Below, one piece after another: positions 54,061-64,000 of a stretch of 64,000 nt of DNA. How positions within the stretch are numbered: the first letter of the stretch is position 1; each line of letters opens with the position of its first letter. The notes beneath the pieces are model-generated. The model was not told where the DNA came from. It saw only the letters and a program-made list of their open reading frames with translations, and did no database searches. Location: the NCBI GenBank assembly GCA_023055355.1, contig JALJCS010000029.1, positions 3,162,001 through 3,226,000 of the forward strand, given 5' to 3'. The position numbers and the translations under genes were made by a program. The stretch is from Agelaius tricolor. Taxonomy: Eukaryota; Chordata; Aves; Passeriformes; Icteridae.

Positions 54061-54756
54061 GATATGTGAGGTTTAAGCTGGTTATTTTTTGCTCTTTTTG
54101 TGTTTTACAATGAATAAATTTGCATCACGGTGATGAATAAATGAAACAAAATAACTTGGTGCTTCCTGGAGATGTTTGGGATGAAGGAAGAGGAAGGTGG
54201 GAGAAGGAAAATCCACACTGCAGACCAGCTCACACTGATATTTCAAGATCAGAGTGAGCAATGGCTTAAGCCTGAGCGAGATAGGCTTTACCTTAAAGTG
54301 GTTTCTAGACAAAAATCAAAGTAGAAGCAGAATCCACCTTACATCCCTTGGTACATTTCATTTTCTGCAGCTGCTCAGAATGTCCCAAAGGCATCTTCCC
54401 CCTCCATTCCCTGCTTTCTGTGTGCTCTCCTTCAAGGCACACACCTTCATCCCAAATCCATCCAGCCCAGATGGACTGCAGGGGTGAGGAGCAGCCAGCC
54501 TGGAAGGGCAGGGAGTGACCCCAAGGTGTCACCTGGACCAGCTCCTGCCTTCAGGTGTGGGCTTCAAGCAGCTGCTGGCTTGTCCCTGGAGAGAAAAATC
54601 ACATCATGTCCTCGAGCAAGAGGAAAACTGAAATTAAAATGTGCCTCCTTCTTTTATGGAGTGCTCTGAAACATTCCTGCACCTGCTGGAAAGGGTGAGC
54701 ACTGTGTGTGCTCCTGTGCTCCACAGCTTCTCTGCTCACCTGGGCAGGGAAGTGAT

Positions 54757-54958
54757 GGTTTGGGTTAGGGTTTGGGTTTGGGTTTGGGTTTAGGTCTGGG
54801 TTTGGGTTAGGGTTAGGGTTTGGGTTAGGTTTATGGTTATGGTTAGGGTTAGGGTTAGGTTTTGGGTTTGGATTTCTGTTTGGGTTAGGGTTAGCATTTG
54901 GTTTTGGGTTTGGGTTTGGGTCAGGGTTACAGTTTGGGTTTGGGTTAGGCTTTGGGAA
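54757..54958. repeat. Degenerate telomere-like array (TTAGGG / TTTGGG)
   Basis: About 30 six-base units of GGGTTT, GGGTTA and variants, including runs of true vertebrate telomere repeat (GGGTTAGGGTTAGGGTT near 54846-54862). The array is interrupted by short non-matching words. Confidence 0.9.
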
Positions 54959-54959
54959 A

Positions 54960-56425
54960 TGCTGCTGCAGGGAAGTGATGGTTTGGTTTGCAAAGCCTTG
55001 GGGTAGGTGATTCCCAGCTGTTCAGTTTGATGGCTGGTGAGGCTGGGATGAAGATCCAGCTGGTCCATCCCTGTTTTCCAGCCCATGGCACACCCCCAGC
55101 ATCACAGGACACAGCCAGTGCTGTGCCTGGAGGTTTGAGAAGGTCTCAGCCCAGGCACAGCCAAACCACTCACATGTTCTCCTGCCTTTCCCCATTAGGA
55201 GGCAATCAGATGTTCTCCAGGCTGGAGATAAAGCTCCTGCCAGCTTGGTTTGACTCATCCTCCTGATGAGAGCTCCCAGATGGAGGGGCTGGAGCTCAGG
55301 GGCAGCACTGACCAACTCTGGCTTGAGGACCTCTAGGCTGAGGGAGCTGGCAGGAGCTTTAGGATCCTATGGCATTGTGGATGCTGCTGTGGTCTTTGCA
55401 GAAACCATCCTGCAGAGCAGAGCAAGGCTGTGGGAAGGAGAAATTCCCTCCTGGCACCTCAAGATGCTCAAGACTGTGCCCCTCTTCCCTTGCTCCTCCC
55501 CTCCCTGGGCTGCCCATTACCAACACCCCTGGGCACGTTGCACTTTGGCCAGCAGACAAAGCCCTGACTGCCTCAGCCCAGTGCAGTCAGATGGTTGTTT
55601 TGGGTCACAAGTTCAGCTGGAAGGCACACGACTGAGCAAACCACAGCACGGGGATGCACTGACAGCAAAACGAGCTGGGCTGTGGGCTGTGGGCTGTGGG
55701 CCCTGTGCCTTAGGCAATAACTTTGGATCCTGTTTCATACATGCACACATTCTTCAGCTGTGCTTGCATTTCAAAGGGTTTCAGCCTTTGCTGAAATCAC
55801 ATCAAAGCAGTTTGTCCATGAGAGGCCTTAATTTCATCACCAAACCAAGCCAAACCAAACCAAACCATGGTGCTGATAAATCTGTCCCTCAGCTACAGGT
55901 TGTTGCTGAGGACTCTTCTCTGCCCTCCAAAAATCCCATCCACAGTGAGATCTTCCCACCTGCCAGGAGCATTACCTGCCCCAGCACCCTGCACACGCTG
56001 TTCTGCTGATCCCTGCATTTGGTGGGTGAGGGCAGTCCCATGTACCCCACACAGGCTGTCCTGCAGTCTCAGAGGAGGGGATATTGCAGATGGTAACACC
56101 TATGGAGTGTGTTTTGGTGCTCAGGGATGAAGAGAGGCTGAGCTCAGAAGTGGGAATTGCCTTTGCCCCAGCTGAATGAGGGTGGGGTGGGTGGAGAGGG
56201 GTGCCCTGGAAGGGATCCCTGAGTGTGACTGCAGGAGTTGTTGGGGCAGTGTGACACTGGGGTGGCAGGTCTGGAGGGGCATGGAGGGGCACAGATCTCG
56301 GTGCTAGACACCCCTGGGCTGTGGAAAACATTGTTCTGCCTGGATAAATCTGGGAACTAAGCCCTCAGCTGTCAAATAGCGGGTTCCCCATTCCACTGAA
56401 CTGTCCCAAATACCAGCACGGAGCA
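54960..56425. other. Intergenic sequence upstream of ADAMTS15, no gene seen
   Basis: No exon was recognised. The open frame at 55266-56009 plus has no domain and no splice support. Confidence 0.4.
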
Positions 56426-56434
56426 GAGGATGGA

Positions 56435-56505
56435 GGGCTGGAATAGTTGACCTTTAAAGGTCCTTTCCAACCCAAACTGTTCCATGACTCAATTATTCTA
56501 TGACC
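56435..56505 (+). mobile_element. CR1 3' tail
   Basis: GACCTTTAAAGGTCCTTTCC followed by AACCCAAACTGTTCC and ATTATTCTATGACC is the characteristic CR1 3' terminus in plus orientation. Only about 70 bp remain. Confidence 0.85.
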
Positions 56506-56699
56506 TTTTATCTTCCCTGCACACCCTTGTGCACACCAGAGGCCCCATCCCTGTGGGGTCACAAAGCTCCATCCCTTCACTTAGAGCAGGGTTCAGAAAA
56601 ACTGGAGAGTGGCAGGAGAGAGCCTGGCAGGTGGGAACATCCCTGGGGGATGCAGTTTCCCTCTTTGCTGCAGGAATAAAAGAGAAGAGGGTCTCCTTC

Positions 56700-57160
56700 C
56701 ACTCCATCCCATGCAACACCCCAATCCTATCCTGTCCCACCCCCCCCTCCCACCTCATTCCATTCCCATCCCATCCTGTCCTATCCCACCTGTTATCCTG
56801 TCCCATCTTACCTCACTCCACCCCATCCCACCCCACCCTTTATTCCATCCTGCACCAACCCCAGCATCCCATTCCACCCCACACAATCCTGCTCCAACCC
56901 CAGCATCCCATTCCACCCCACACAATCCTGCTCCAACCTCAGCATCCCATTCCACCCCACACAATCCTGCTCCAACCTCAGCATCCCATTCCACCCCACA
57001 CAATCCTATCCCACTCCTCAGTTCCGCTCATCCCACCCCATCTCAAACCCACATCCCACCCCATCCCACCCCATCTCAAACCCACATCCCACCCCATCCC
57101 ACCCCATCTCAAACCCACATCCCACCCCATCCCACCCCATCCCACCCCACCGTTCCATCC
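56700..57160. repeat. C-rich minisatellites upstream of ADAMTS15 (39-bp and 33-bp units)
   Basis: CCCATCC-type simple sequence is followed by four 39-bp units (CAATCCT starts at 56884, 56923, 56962 and 57001). Three 33-bp units with CTCAAACCCACATCCCACCC follow between about 57040 and 57140. The array ends about 190 bp before the TATA box. Long Pro/His/Ser-rich frames across it are artefacts. Confidence 0.92.
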
Positions 57161-57350
57161 CCTGCCGTCCTCCCGCCGGTGCCGCGCCCCCGCCCCGCTC
57201 CGCCCCGGGGAGGCGGCGGCAGCCCCGGGCGGAGCGCGGTTCTCTCCCGGCTCCGCTCGGCTCCTCCGCCGGCCCCGCTCGGCCCCGCTCGGCCCCGGCC
57301 CCCGCCCCGGAGTGGCTGCGGCGGGGCCAAGCCGCGCCCCGCTCCGCCGC

Positions 57351-57357
57351 TATAAGA
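57351..57357 (+). promoter_or_regulatory. ADAMTS15: TATA box of ADAMTS15
   Basis: TATAAGA in a GC-rich setting, 181 bp before the ATG. This predicts a start near 57380 and a 5' UTR of about 150 nt if it is unspliced. Confidence 0.7.
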
Positions 57358-57531
57358 GCGCGGTGCGCCCCGCAAAGCAGGTACCGGCGGGGCCGCTCCG
57401 CTCCTCCAGCCTCCGCGGGTCCAGGAGGAGGAGGAGGAGGAGGGAGGGAGGAAGGGGGGGGGCCGGGCGCTGCTTTCTCCCCCCCGCGCCTCCCCCGAAC
57501 CCCGATGCGGCCGGCCTGAGCAGCCGGGACG

Positions 57532-58425
57532 ATGCTGCCGCTGCTGCCGCTGCTGCTGCTGAGCGCGGGGGCTGCCCCGGAGCCCGACTCGGCGCTGGTC
57601 ACCCCGCTGCGCCTGGACCCCGACATCAACGGGCCCGCTTACTTCAGGGGGGGCCCTGCCGAGCCCCCGCGCGGGGGGCAGGCGGTGGTGATCCAGCTCT
57701 CGGCTTTCGGGGAGGATTTCTACCTCCACCTCTCCCCCGACGCCCGCTTCATCGCGCCCGCCTTCGCCGCGCACTACCTGGGGGCGGCCGCCCGCCCGCT
57801 GCCCGCTCTCCGCCACTGCTTCTACTCGGGGGATGTCAACGCCGACCGCGAGTCCTTCGCCGCCCTCAGCCTTTGCGGGGGGCTCCGGGGGGCTTTCGGC
57901 TACCGGGGAGCCGAGTACCTGATCAGCCCGCTGGCGGGGGGCGCGCCCGGGGGGCTCCACCGCCTGCAGCGCCGCAGCCCCGGCCGCCCCGTCGGGGCCG
58001 GAGCATCCCGGTGCGCCGTGGGCTCCGGGCTCACCCCCGGCGTGCTGCAGGCGCTCGACAAGTACCGGGGGCGTGCGGGGGGGAAAGGCGGCCGCGCCAA
58101 GCGCTTCGCCTCGGTCCCGCGCTACGTGGAGACCTTGGTGGTGGCCGACGAGTCGATGGTGAAGTTCCACGGGGATGACCTGCAGCACTACCTGCTCACC
58201 CTGATGGCCACGGCCGCCCGCCTCTACAAGCACCCCAGCATCCGTAACCCCATCCAGATCTCCGTGGTCAAGTTCCTCCTGATCGGGCAGGATGACAAGG
58301 GGCCCAAAGTCACCAGCAACGCCGCCCTCACCCTCCGCAACTTCTGCGCCTGGCAGAAGAAGTGGAACAAGGTCAGCGACAAGCACCCCGAGTACTGGGA
58401 CACCGCCATCCTCTTCACCAAGCAG
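57532..58425 (+). CDS. ADAMTS15: ADAMTS15 coding exon 1
   Basis: 894 nt, 298 residues, ending AAGCAG|GTGGGT. It covers what is split into two exons in ADAMTS8, with no intron after FHGDDLQ. The start codon follows GGGACG and opens a Leu-rich leader encoded by CTGCCG/CTG repeats. Confidence 0.95.
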
Positions 58426-61400
58426 GTGGGTGCAGGGGGGCCCGAGGAGCTGCTCCCCCCTGGCACAGAGCCCTGCACTGGGCTGAGGTGTTCTGCCTCC
58501 TGTGTGCATGACCGGGGGATGGGGGAGGTTGTGCCTGTGCCTGTCCCTCTTTCCCAGGGAACCTCCACTCTCAGATGCTGGGTGGGGGGACCAGAGGCAT
58601 GGAGCAAGCAGACTTGGGCCAGCCCTTGCTGTCCCCTGGGCAGGTTTTGGCTAGCAGCCTGCAAAAATCCCTGCCATGGGGTGAGTGAGGCCGGGAGGTG
58701 TCCAAAGGCAGGATGCCCCACGGGCAGAAACCTGCTGCTCTATCTCCTGCCTCCATGCTGGAGCTTGGCAGCGAGTGCCCTGAGGCTCTGAGTGCGCCCT
58801 GAAATGAGAGGTCTGAGCCCAGAAGAGGAGGAGCATGGTCCTGTTCCCCCTCCCCAGCTGGGAAGAGCTCACAGTGCCACCTGCCAAGAAAAAACCTCTC
58901 CCTGCTTCCTCTGACTCATGCGTGAGGTTCTCCTGAGAACCTGGACCTCTCCTCAGCACTGGCTGCGCTGCATGGACCCGGTTCAGGGCTGGAAGTGAAG
59001 CACCAGAGATCAGCCAGCACTACAGCCCTCGAGTGGGGGAGAGCAGAGAGCCACTGCCCCCAGTGCCTGGCTGCATCCCTGTGGTGGGAGAGAGGCCTGG
59101 AGCTGCCTTTGGCGTGGCTCCGTGGTGATGTGGCGTGTGGGATGAGCTCTGCATCCTCCCACCCCCACAAACTGGGTGACACCAAAGCTCCCACAGCCTC
59201 TCCCCATTGTTCCTCCCTCCCTGTAGTCCTGTCTCAGTGTGGACATCAGTCCAGTGCCTGCATCCCAAAATCCCTGATGGGATGGGAGGAGGATGAGCCC
59301 AGCTTGGAGGGGTCAGTCACGTCTTATCTTGGCTGCAGCAGGATTTGGCAGAAAAGGCTCCTTGCATTTTCTCCTTCCACTATCCCTGCCCAGATGTTTT
59401 TGGATTAGGGACAGGTGAGGAACTCCCCTCAGCAGCAGGGAGACCATTCCCAAAACATTTTTCCAGGTCAAGCACTTGTGGTGGGTGGGAAGGATACAGC
59501 ATCCAGCTCAGTTCAGCTGTCCCTAGCCTGGGCTCAGCAAGGGCTGACAATGGCCCGGAGCCATCGATGCTGTGCAGGACGTGTAGGATCCTGTCCTGTG
59601 TGTCTTCTTGTCCTCCCCACCCCGGGCCAGCTGTGAATCCTCTGGGAGCACAGGCAGGATGGAAGGCCAGGCTGCTGGAGCAGCTCACAGAGGAGGACAC
59701 TGCTGACACCTCTGCAGGGAGGAGGCAGCTCCACCTCTGGTGGAAGCCCCGTGAGGTCACTGGAGCTGCACGTGGGACAGAGCCGGTCCCAGCCATTCAA
59801 AAGATGTGGATCACGTCTGGGCTGCATTTTTTACACATTGCTAAACCATCCATTCCTGAAATCCCAAAGCAAGCTCAATGCAAAGGCACACGGTCAGGGA
59901 GACATCTGCCTTCCTTGAGTGCATCCATCTGTGGTCCCCTGACATCCCAAAGCTTATCTTCCTGCCAAAAAGCTGTTACATAAGCCCCCGACTTAAATTT
60001 CACCTCCAGGCTGGTTGATAGGCAGTTTTCACTGTGATGATGAGCTGCTGACGAATGGGGCTCTGTTTTACTGCTTGGATTTGCTCCCTTCCAACACTGA
60101 ATGATGGATTTGCCTTTGGGAAGCTCAGTCCTGATCAGCTGGTGGGAATCTGCAGATTCCCTTCCTACCTGAGCCACTGCTTGTTGGAGGGTCCTGCAGA
60201 GCATCCAGCCTTCAGCTGCTCTCCTGGAAATATCTCTGCACACCATGGCAAGGGGCTTGTCCATCCTTCCCACCCCTCCTGGACCTCACGCTGTCTGCAC
60301 ATCTTTGCTTTGCTGTAAAACCAAAGGGAAGTTGCATGAAGGAAGATCTGGCTGCAGCCTAGCACTTGGGGGAATTTGGAAACTGCAGCTCAAGCCTCAG
60401 CTTTTTGGAGCTGCTTTGGATGCACACAGGAAGCCTCTGTGGCAGGGAGAGTGCTTGTGACTCTGAGCAGGTGAATTAATGCACAAGGATCCCCCTGACT
60501 GACCTGTGGAACGTCTTGAGAAGTTCACAAGGGATGATGAGAAGCCTTGGGAGGTTCCCATGCAGGAAGGTCAGGCTGTCAGAGTGCTGATGCACTGAGC
60601 AGGTTGCCTGCAGCCCCTTGGGGGACCAAGGGTCCTCCCTGTACCTGTGCCAGCAGAGGGGACACCAGTGACAGAGAGCAAAGGCAGAGCTGGCTCCTTG
60701 CACGGTGCTTTCCACCCTAAACCTCTTCCATTTCTCTCTGCTCCCCTCCTGAGCAGCCTCAACACTGGCAAGGCTGAAGGAGGCATTCAGGTGGGGGATC
60801 AGGACCTGTCATTAAGGTCAGAGATGTCATGGCCAGGCTGTCCTGAGGAGGCTGTGGTGAGCAGTGAGGGAAAAGCCCCCAGAGAGCTGCTGGTGGTGAA
60901 TCCCAGTGAGGCTCCGAGCGAGAAGTGGGTCAGTGTGTCAGTGCAGGTGTTGGGCTGGGAGCCAGAGCTCGCTGTGCTGGCGAGGAAAGAACTCTTCAAA
61001 GAGCACTGAGAGCTCTTCAAAGAGCACTGAGCAGGGAGCTGTGAGCTGTGAGGCTGGGACATTCCTCCCCGTGCCCCATCCTCACCCCCAAACCCCCAGT
61101 GCTGGTCAGAGCAGGGGCTCCTGGGCAAGCTGCAGCCCTGGGTTGGCTCAGGGTGGTGATGCCACTGGCTCTTGGTGGTGTTTTGGGACTGGGACTCTGC
61201 CCCTGGGCTTGCCAGCACCATTAATCAACCTGTGCCCAGCAGTGGTGGCACTGCCAGGGCAAGGTGGGGCTGCCACCTCTTCTCCTGGGATCAGGGATGC
61301 AGCAGGGCCCCAGCTGGGCAGGAGAATTGCAGAGCAAAGTGCTGAACTCAGTTGCGTGATGGGGTTTTCCACCACCAGAGCAGACCCAGACGTTTCTTCA

Positions 61401-63855
61401 CGTCACCTCTCTGGAGATGCCGGTCCTGCCTGTGCCTCCACACTCGTGGCCCCAGGTCTCCTGTTAAAGCCATCTCAGCCCTGGCTGGGGCTCTCTGAAG
61501 TCATCAGGGCTGTGATTTACCCACGGCTGAACCTGCCTGCGCGGGAATGCCTGCAGCTTGGAAACCTTGCTGGAAATATTGGCAGAGCAGCTCCTGCAGG
61601 ATTTTGAGCAACCCAGGCGCTTTGGCTGGGCGAGTGCTGAGCATGAATCACACTTATTTATAGCATGGGAGCGCCCAGAGAGTCCCTTGCTTTTCTTTTC
61701 ATGTGGAAACAGCCCTGTGCCCGCTGCATGGCCTCCCTGGCAGCTCTGGGGCAGCACCCAGGGAGGGGAGGATGCTCCAGCCCTCCCAAACCCAAACCAC
61801 ACCCAGCAGGGGAAGGGAGCACCTGGGACAAGATTACTGCCAGGCTGCAGCATCAGTGTGCCTAAAATGGACTTTTCTTAGCAGGAGCACCTGGGGAAGG
61901 GCAGATCTGCCCACGATGAGACCCTTTCCAGCCTCTCTCCTGGCAACATCTATGTAGGATGTGGCTGTCCTCAGTTTGGGGGTGGAAGCCTGGGCTGGTT
62001 CATCCTGGGCTGGTTCATCCGTTTATCAGCTGGGCTTGGTTGCTCCTTGAAGGATGGCTGCAGAGTGTCTTAGAGAGGCAGGAGCACCTTCTTTAGCCTT
62101 GGAAACCTCTGGACCTGGTCCAGGGCTTCCTTTTTTCTTGGAAGAAGCTGAGAAATGAGATTGAGAAGTGGCTCAGCCCTGAGTCCAAGGCCAGATGTGT
62201 TCCCATGCACTCACCTGGGTCTAGTCCTTGAGCTCACACTTAAGACCAAGGGAACCAGGCTGGCTCGTCCGTGACAAAACCAGCTCCACCCTGGCCAGAG
62301 CAGCTGCTTGGGTAGGAAAAGCTGTTGCTGAAGGCAGAGCAGGATGCTACACACATCCCTGGTGCTGGGGTTGAGTGCAAACACACCCTTGCAGCCTGGG
62401 CTGGGTCAGGATTGATGTTTCCTGTCTCTGTATCTCGGTGTGGTTCCCACACCTTTGGGCTTTCCTCCCATCAGGAGCTCCCCATGAGGGGCCAGGGATG
62501 AGGTGGGAAAGGGGAACAGTGACACCTGTGCTGTCCCCAGGACTAACCCCTTCTCTCTGTGCCTGGCAGGACCTGTGTGGTGCCACCACCTGTGACACGC
62601 TGGGGATGGCAGACGTGGGCACCATGTGTGACCCCAAGCGCAGCTGCTCCGTCATCGAGGACGACGGGCTGCCCTCGGCCTTCACCACCGCCCACGAGCT
62701 GGGTAAGGCTCCAGCCCTCCTCTTCCTCTCAGCAGCAGTCCCAGGGGCTGCCAGGGTTCAGGAACTGCCCTGGTTTTGGCTTCTGGGAGATGAGACTACA
62801 GGTGGTGTCTGGTGAGGCAGAGTAGAAATTTTCTAGAGTAGAAATCTATTTTGATTTAAGTAGAATGTACATCTTTAAGTATGTAGCTTGCTGTGTAGTC
62901 GGACTGCAAAAGCCCAGGCTCAAAGAAACTGCTTCAGTGAAAGACAGATAAAAGGAAAAGAGACAGAGAGTGATAGAGAGAGACAGAGACTGCTGGGAAA
63001 GCAAGTCAACTTGACCTAGAAATTCTTTCTGATAAAGAAGAACTAGCAGCAAATGTCACACAAAATTCATAAAAATGAATATGTATGAACTTATTGTGAA
63101 ATTGTATACATATGTATTTGAGAAGGAGATAGAAACAGGCCTGAAGTTCCCAGAGGTACACATGTCATTTTAGGGGAATGATTCCCACATGCATCCAGCG
63201 CTGTCATAAACACACCGGCTTTACAACTTCCACAAAAGTTGTGGAGTTTTGTTTAACTCCATAAAACACTGGTGATAGGGAAACTCTGCCTTTCCTGCTG
63301 AGCCAGGTGGGAAAGGGCTGCTGAGGGAGCTGAATGAGCTTTGCTCTCATGGTTGCTCCCACAGCTGGGTGTCCAGGATTCAGGAGTCCTGAAATAACAG
63401 GCAGAGGGCACACCTACCTCTGGGAGGGAGGAGACAGAGGACAAGTGCTGAACTCACCTGTCACCTTCTCTTCACTCCCTTGCCCTTCCTTTCCTGTGTG
63501 CTTTCCATGGGCATGAGGCATCTGGGAGAGAGCTGGAATGCTTGCTGGCTCTTCTGGGCTGTCCACAGCTGCAATCCTTGTGGGTCTGCCCCACTCCATG
63601 TCTCAGTCTCTGCTGAAAGAAGTGGGGGGGTTCCTGCTCTCGTGCTGTGCTGGGTTATTCATGCTGCCTCCCTTATCCCACGCCCAGGCCATGTGTTCAA
63701 CATGCCCCACGACAACGTGAAGGCCTGTGAGGAGGTCTTTGGCAGGCTGAAGACCAACCACATGATGTCCCCCACCCTCATCCAGATCGACCGTGCCAAC
63801 CCCTGGTCAGCCTGCAGCGCTGCCATCATCACTGACTTCCTGGACAGCGGCCATG
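57532..63855 (+). CDS. ADAMTS15: ADAMTS15, secreted zinc metalloprotease, 5' part (3 coding exons in window)
   Basis: This is an extracellular ADAMTS protease of the proteoglycan-cleaving group. Exons seen: 57532-58425, 62570-62702 and 63688-63855, 1195 nt in phase, giving 398 residues before the window ends inside the next intron. Order: signal peptide ([14 protein letters not shown]), propeptide ([48 protein letters not shown]), cleavage site [10 protein letters not shown] after residue 191, then the metalloprotease domain. The zinc site is [12 protein letters not shown] (His340, Glu341, His344, His350), with Met-turn NHMMSPT. Similarity to human ADAMTS15 is strong and specific. The disintegrin-like, thrombospondin, Cys-rich and spacer parts lie beyond 64000. 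Confidence 0.95.
58426..62569 (+). other. ADAMTS15 intron 1
   Basis: About 4.1 kb, GC-rich. No further exon or clear mobile element was recognised. A 22-bp direct duplication (CTCTTCAAAGAGCACTGAG type) is at about 60990-61031. Confidence 0.6.
62570..62702 (+). CDS. ADAMTS15: ADAMTS15 coding exon 2
   Basis: 133 nt from GGCAG|GACCTG to CTGG|GTAAGG. It codes [20 protein letters not shown] through TTAHEL, with the Gly codon split. Confidence 0.95.
62813..63268. mobile_element. Probable solo LTR in ADAMTS15 intron 2
   Basis: An AT-richer block of about 455 bp is flanked by CTGGTGA at 62809-62815 and 63269-63275. If it starts TGAGGCAG and ends AAAACA, the duplication is at least 4 bp (CTGG). It includes a GA-rich segment (62940-62995). 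Its composition contrasts sharply with the GC-rich intron. Family and orientation are not determined. Confidence 0.55.
63688..63855 (+). CDS. ADAMTS15: ADAMTS15 coding exon 3
   Basis: 168 nt from CCCAG|GCCATG to CATG|GTGAGC. It codes [20 protein letters not shown] and [20 protein letters not shown], and ends in FLDSGH. Confidence 0.95.
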
Positions 63856-64000
63856 GTGAGCCCTGCTGTGCCCCTCACCCCCTGCCCGTGTCCCTGTCCC
63901 CTGGGAACAGGGTCCAGCCCTGCAGGTCCTTACTGGGAAAAGGTGGTTGGCTGTAGAGCTCTTCCTCTTCTGGCTCTATGAACAAATTCAGAAGGAAATG

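Larger units (their letters stand above)
57160..58430 (+). promoter_or_regulatory. ADAMTS15: CpG island and core promoter of ADAMTS15
   Basis: Extremely GC-rich sequence spans the promoter, 5' UTR and first coding exon. A TATA box is embedded in it. A GGA-repeat run lies in the 5' UTR at about 57423-57452. Confidence 0.85.

Noticed and set aside
56484..58178. 564-codon plus-strand frame across the ADAMTS15 promoter
   Set aside because: It consists of the C-rich minisatellite plus a shifted frame of ADAMTS15 exon 1 and has no domain content.
57109..58509. 466-codon minus-strand frame over ADAMTS15 exon 1
   Set aside because: It is the antisense shadow of a GC-rich real exon.

Overview
This is a vertebrate nuclear genome window, almost certainly from a bird and probably a songbird. 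The evidence is CR1-type LINE tails, many LTR remnants of avian type (several with intact 6-bp target-site duplications), GC-rich promoters, short introns and large numbers of minisatellites. No bacterial-style gene organisation, CRISPR array, tRNA or rRNA was recognised.

Two protein-coding genes are well supported, and both are secreted metalloproteases of the ADAMTS family lying head to head. ADAMTS8 is complete on the minus strand: nine coding exons between 47214 (ATG) and 29596 (stop), 901 codons, with every junction in phase and flanked by GT/AG. ADAMTS15 begins on the plus strand at 57532. Its first three coding exons are present (398 residues plus one nucleotide of the next codon), and the gene runs off the right edge in the intron after 63855. 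Each gene has a TATA box and a CpG-rich start, and about 10.3 kb separates the two ATGs. In human the order is ZBTB44 - ADAMTS8 - ADAMTS15 with the same orientations. On that basis the CpG island at 16.1-17.0 kb, with a strong minus-strand splice donor and a ZNF143-like motif, is interpreted as the non-coding first exon and promoter of ZBTB44. The 16 kb to its left would then be ZBTB44 intron 1. This is inference from synteny, because no ZBTB44 coding exon is in the window.

Region by region: 1-16.6 kb is non-coding (probable ZBTB44 intron 1), with a roughly 235-bp tandem repeat at 9.9-11.3 kb and a CR1 copy at 14.6-14.9 kb. 16.1-17.0 kb is the CpG island. 17.0-18.6 kb is a purine-only minisatellite followed by a degenerate G-rich repeat. 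18.6-22.4 kb holds three LTR remnants. 24.7-26.2 kb is AT-rich simple sequence. 29.1-47.3 kb is ADAMTS8, whose introns carry at least four LTRs, two CR1 fragments and several minisatellites. 47.3-57.2 kb is intergenic, with purine/A tracts, a mosaic of direct and inverted duplications, a telomere-like array and C-rich minisatellites just upstream of ADAMTS15. 57.2-64 kb is the start of ADAMTS15.

The most notable observations are: an intron-7 minisatellite in ADAMTS8 that has multiplied the exon-7 splice-donor sequence at exact 30-bp spacing; an LTR inserted 14 bp from the exon-4 splice junction; a third thrombospondin repeat at the ADAMTS8 C-terminus that human ADAMTS8 lacks; an alternating A-B higher-order tandem repeat with hairpins; and a long GA-only tract next to the presumed ZBTB44 promoter.
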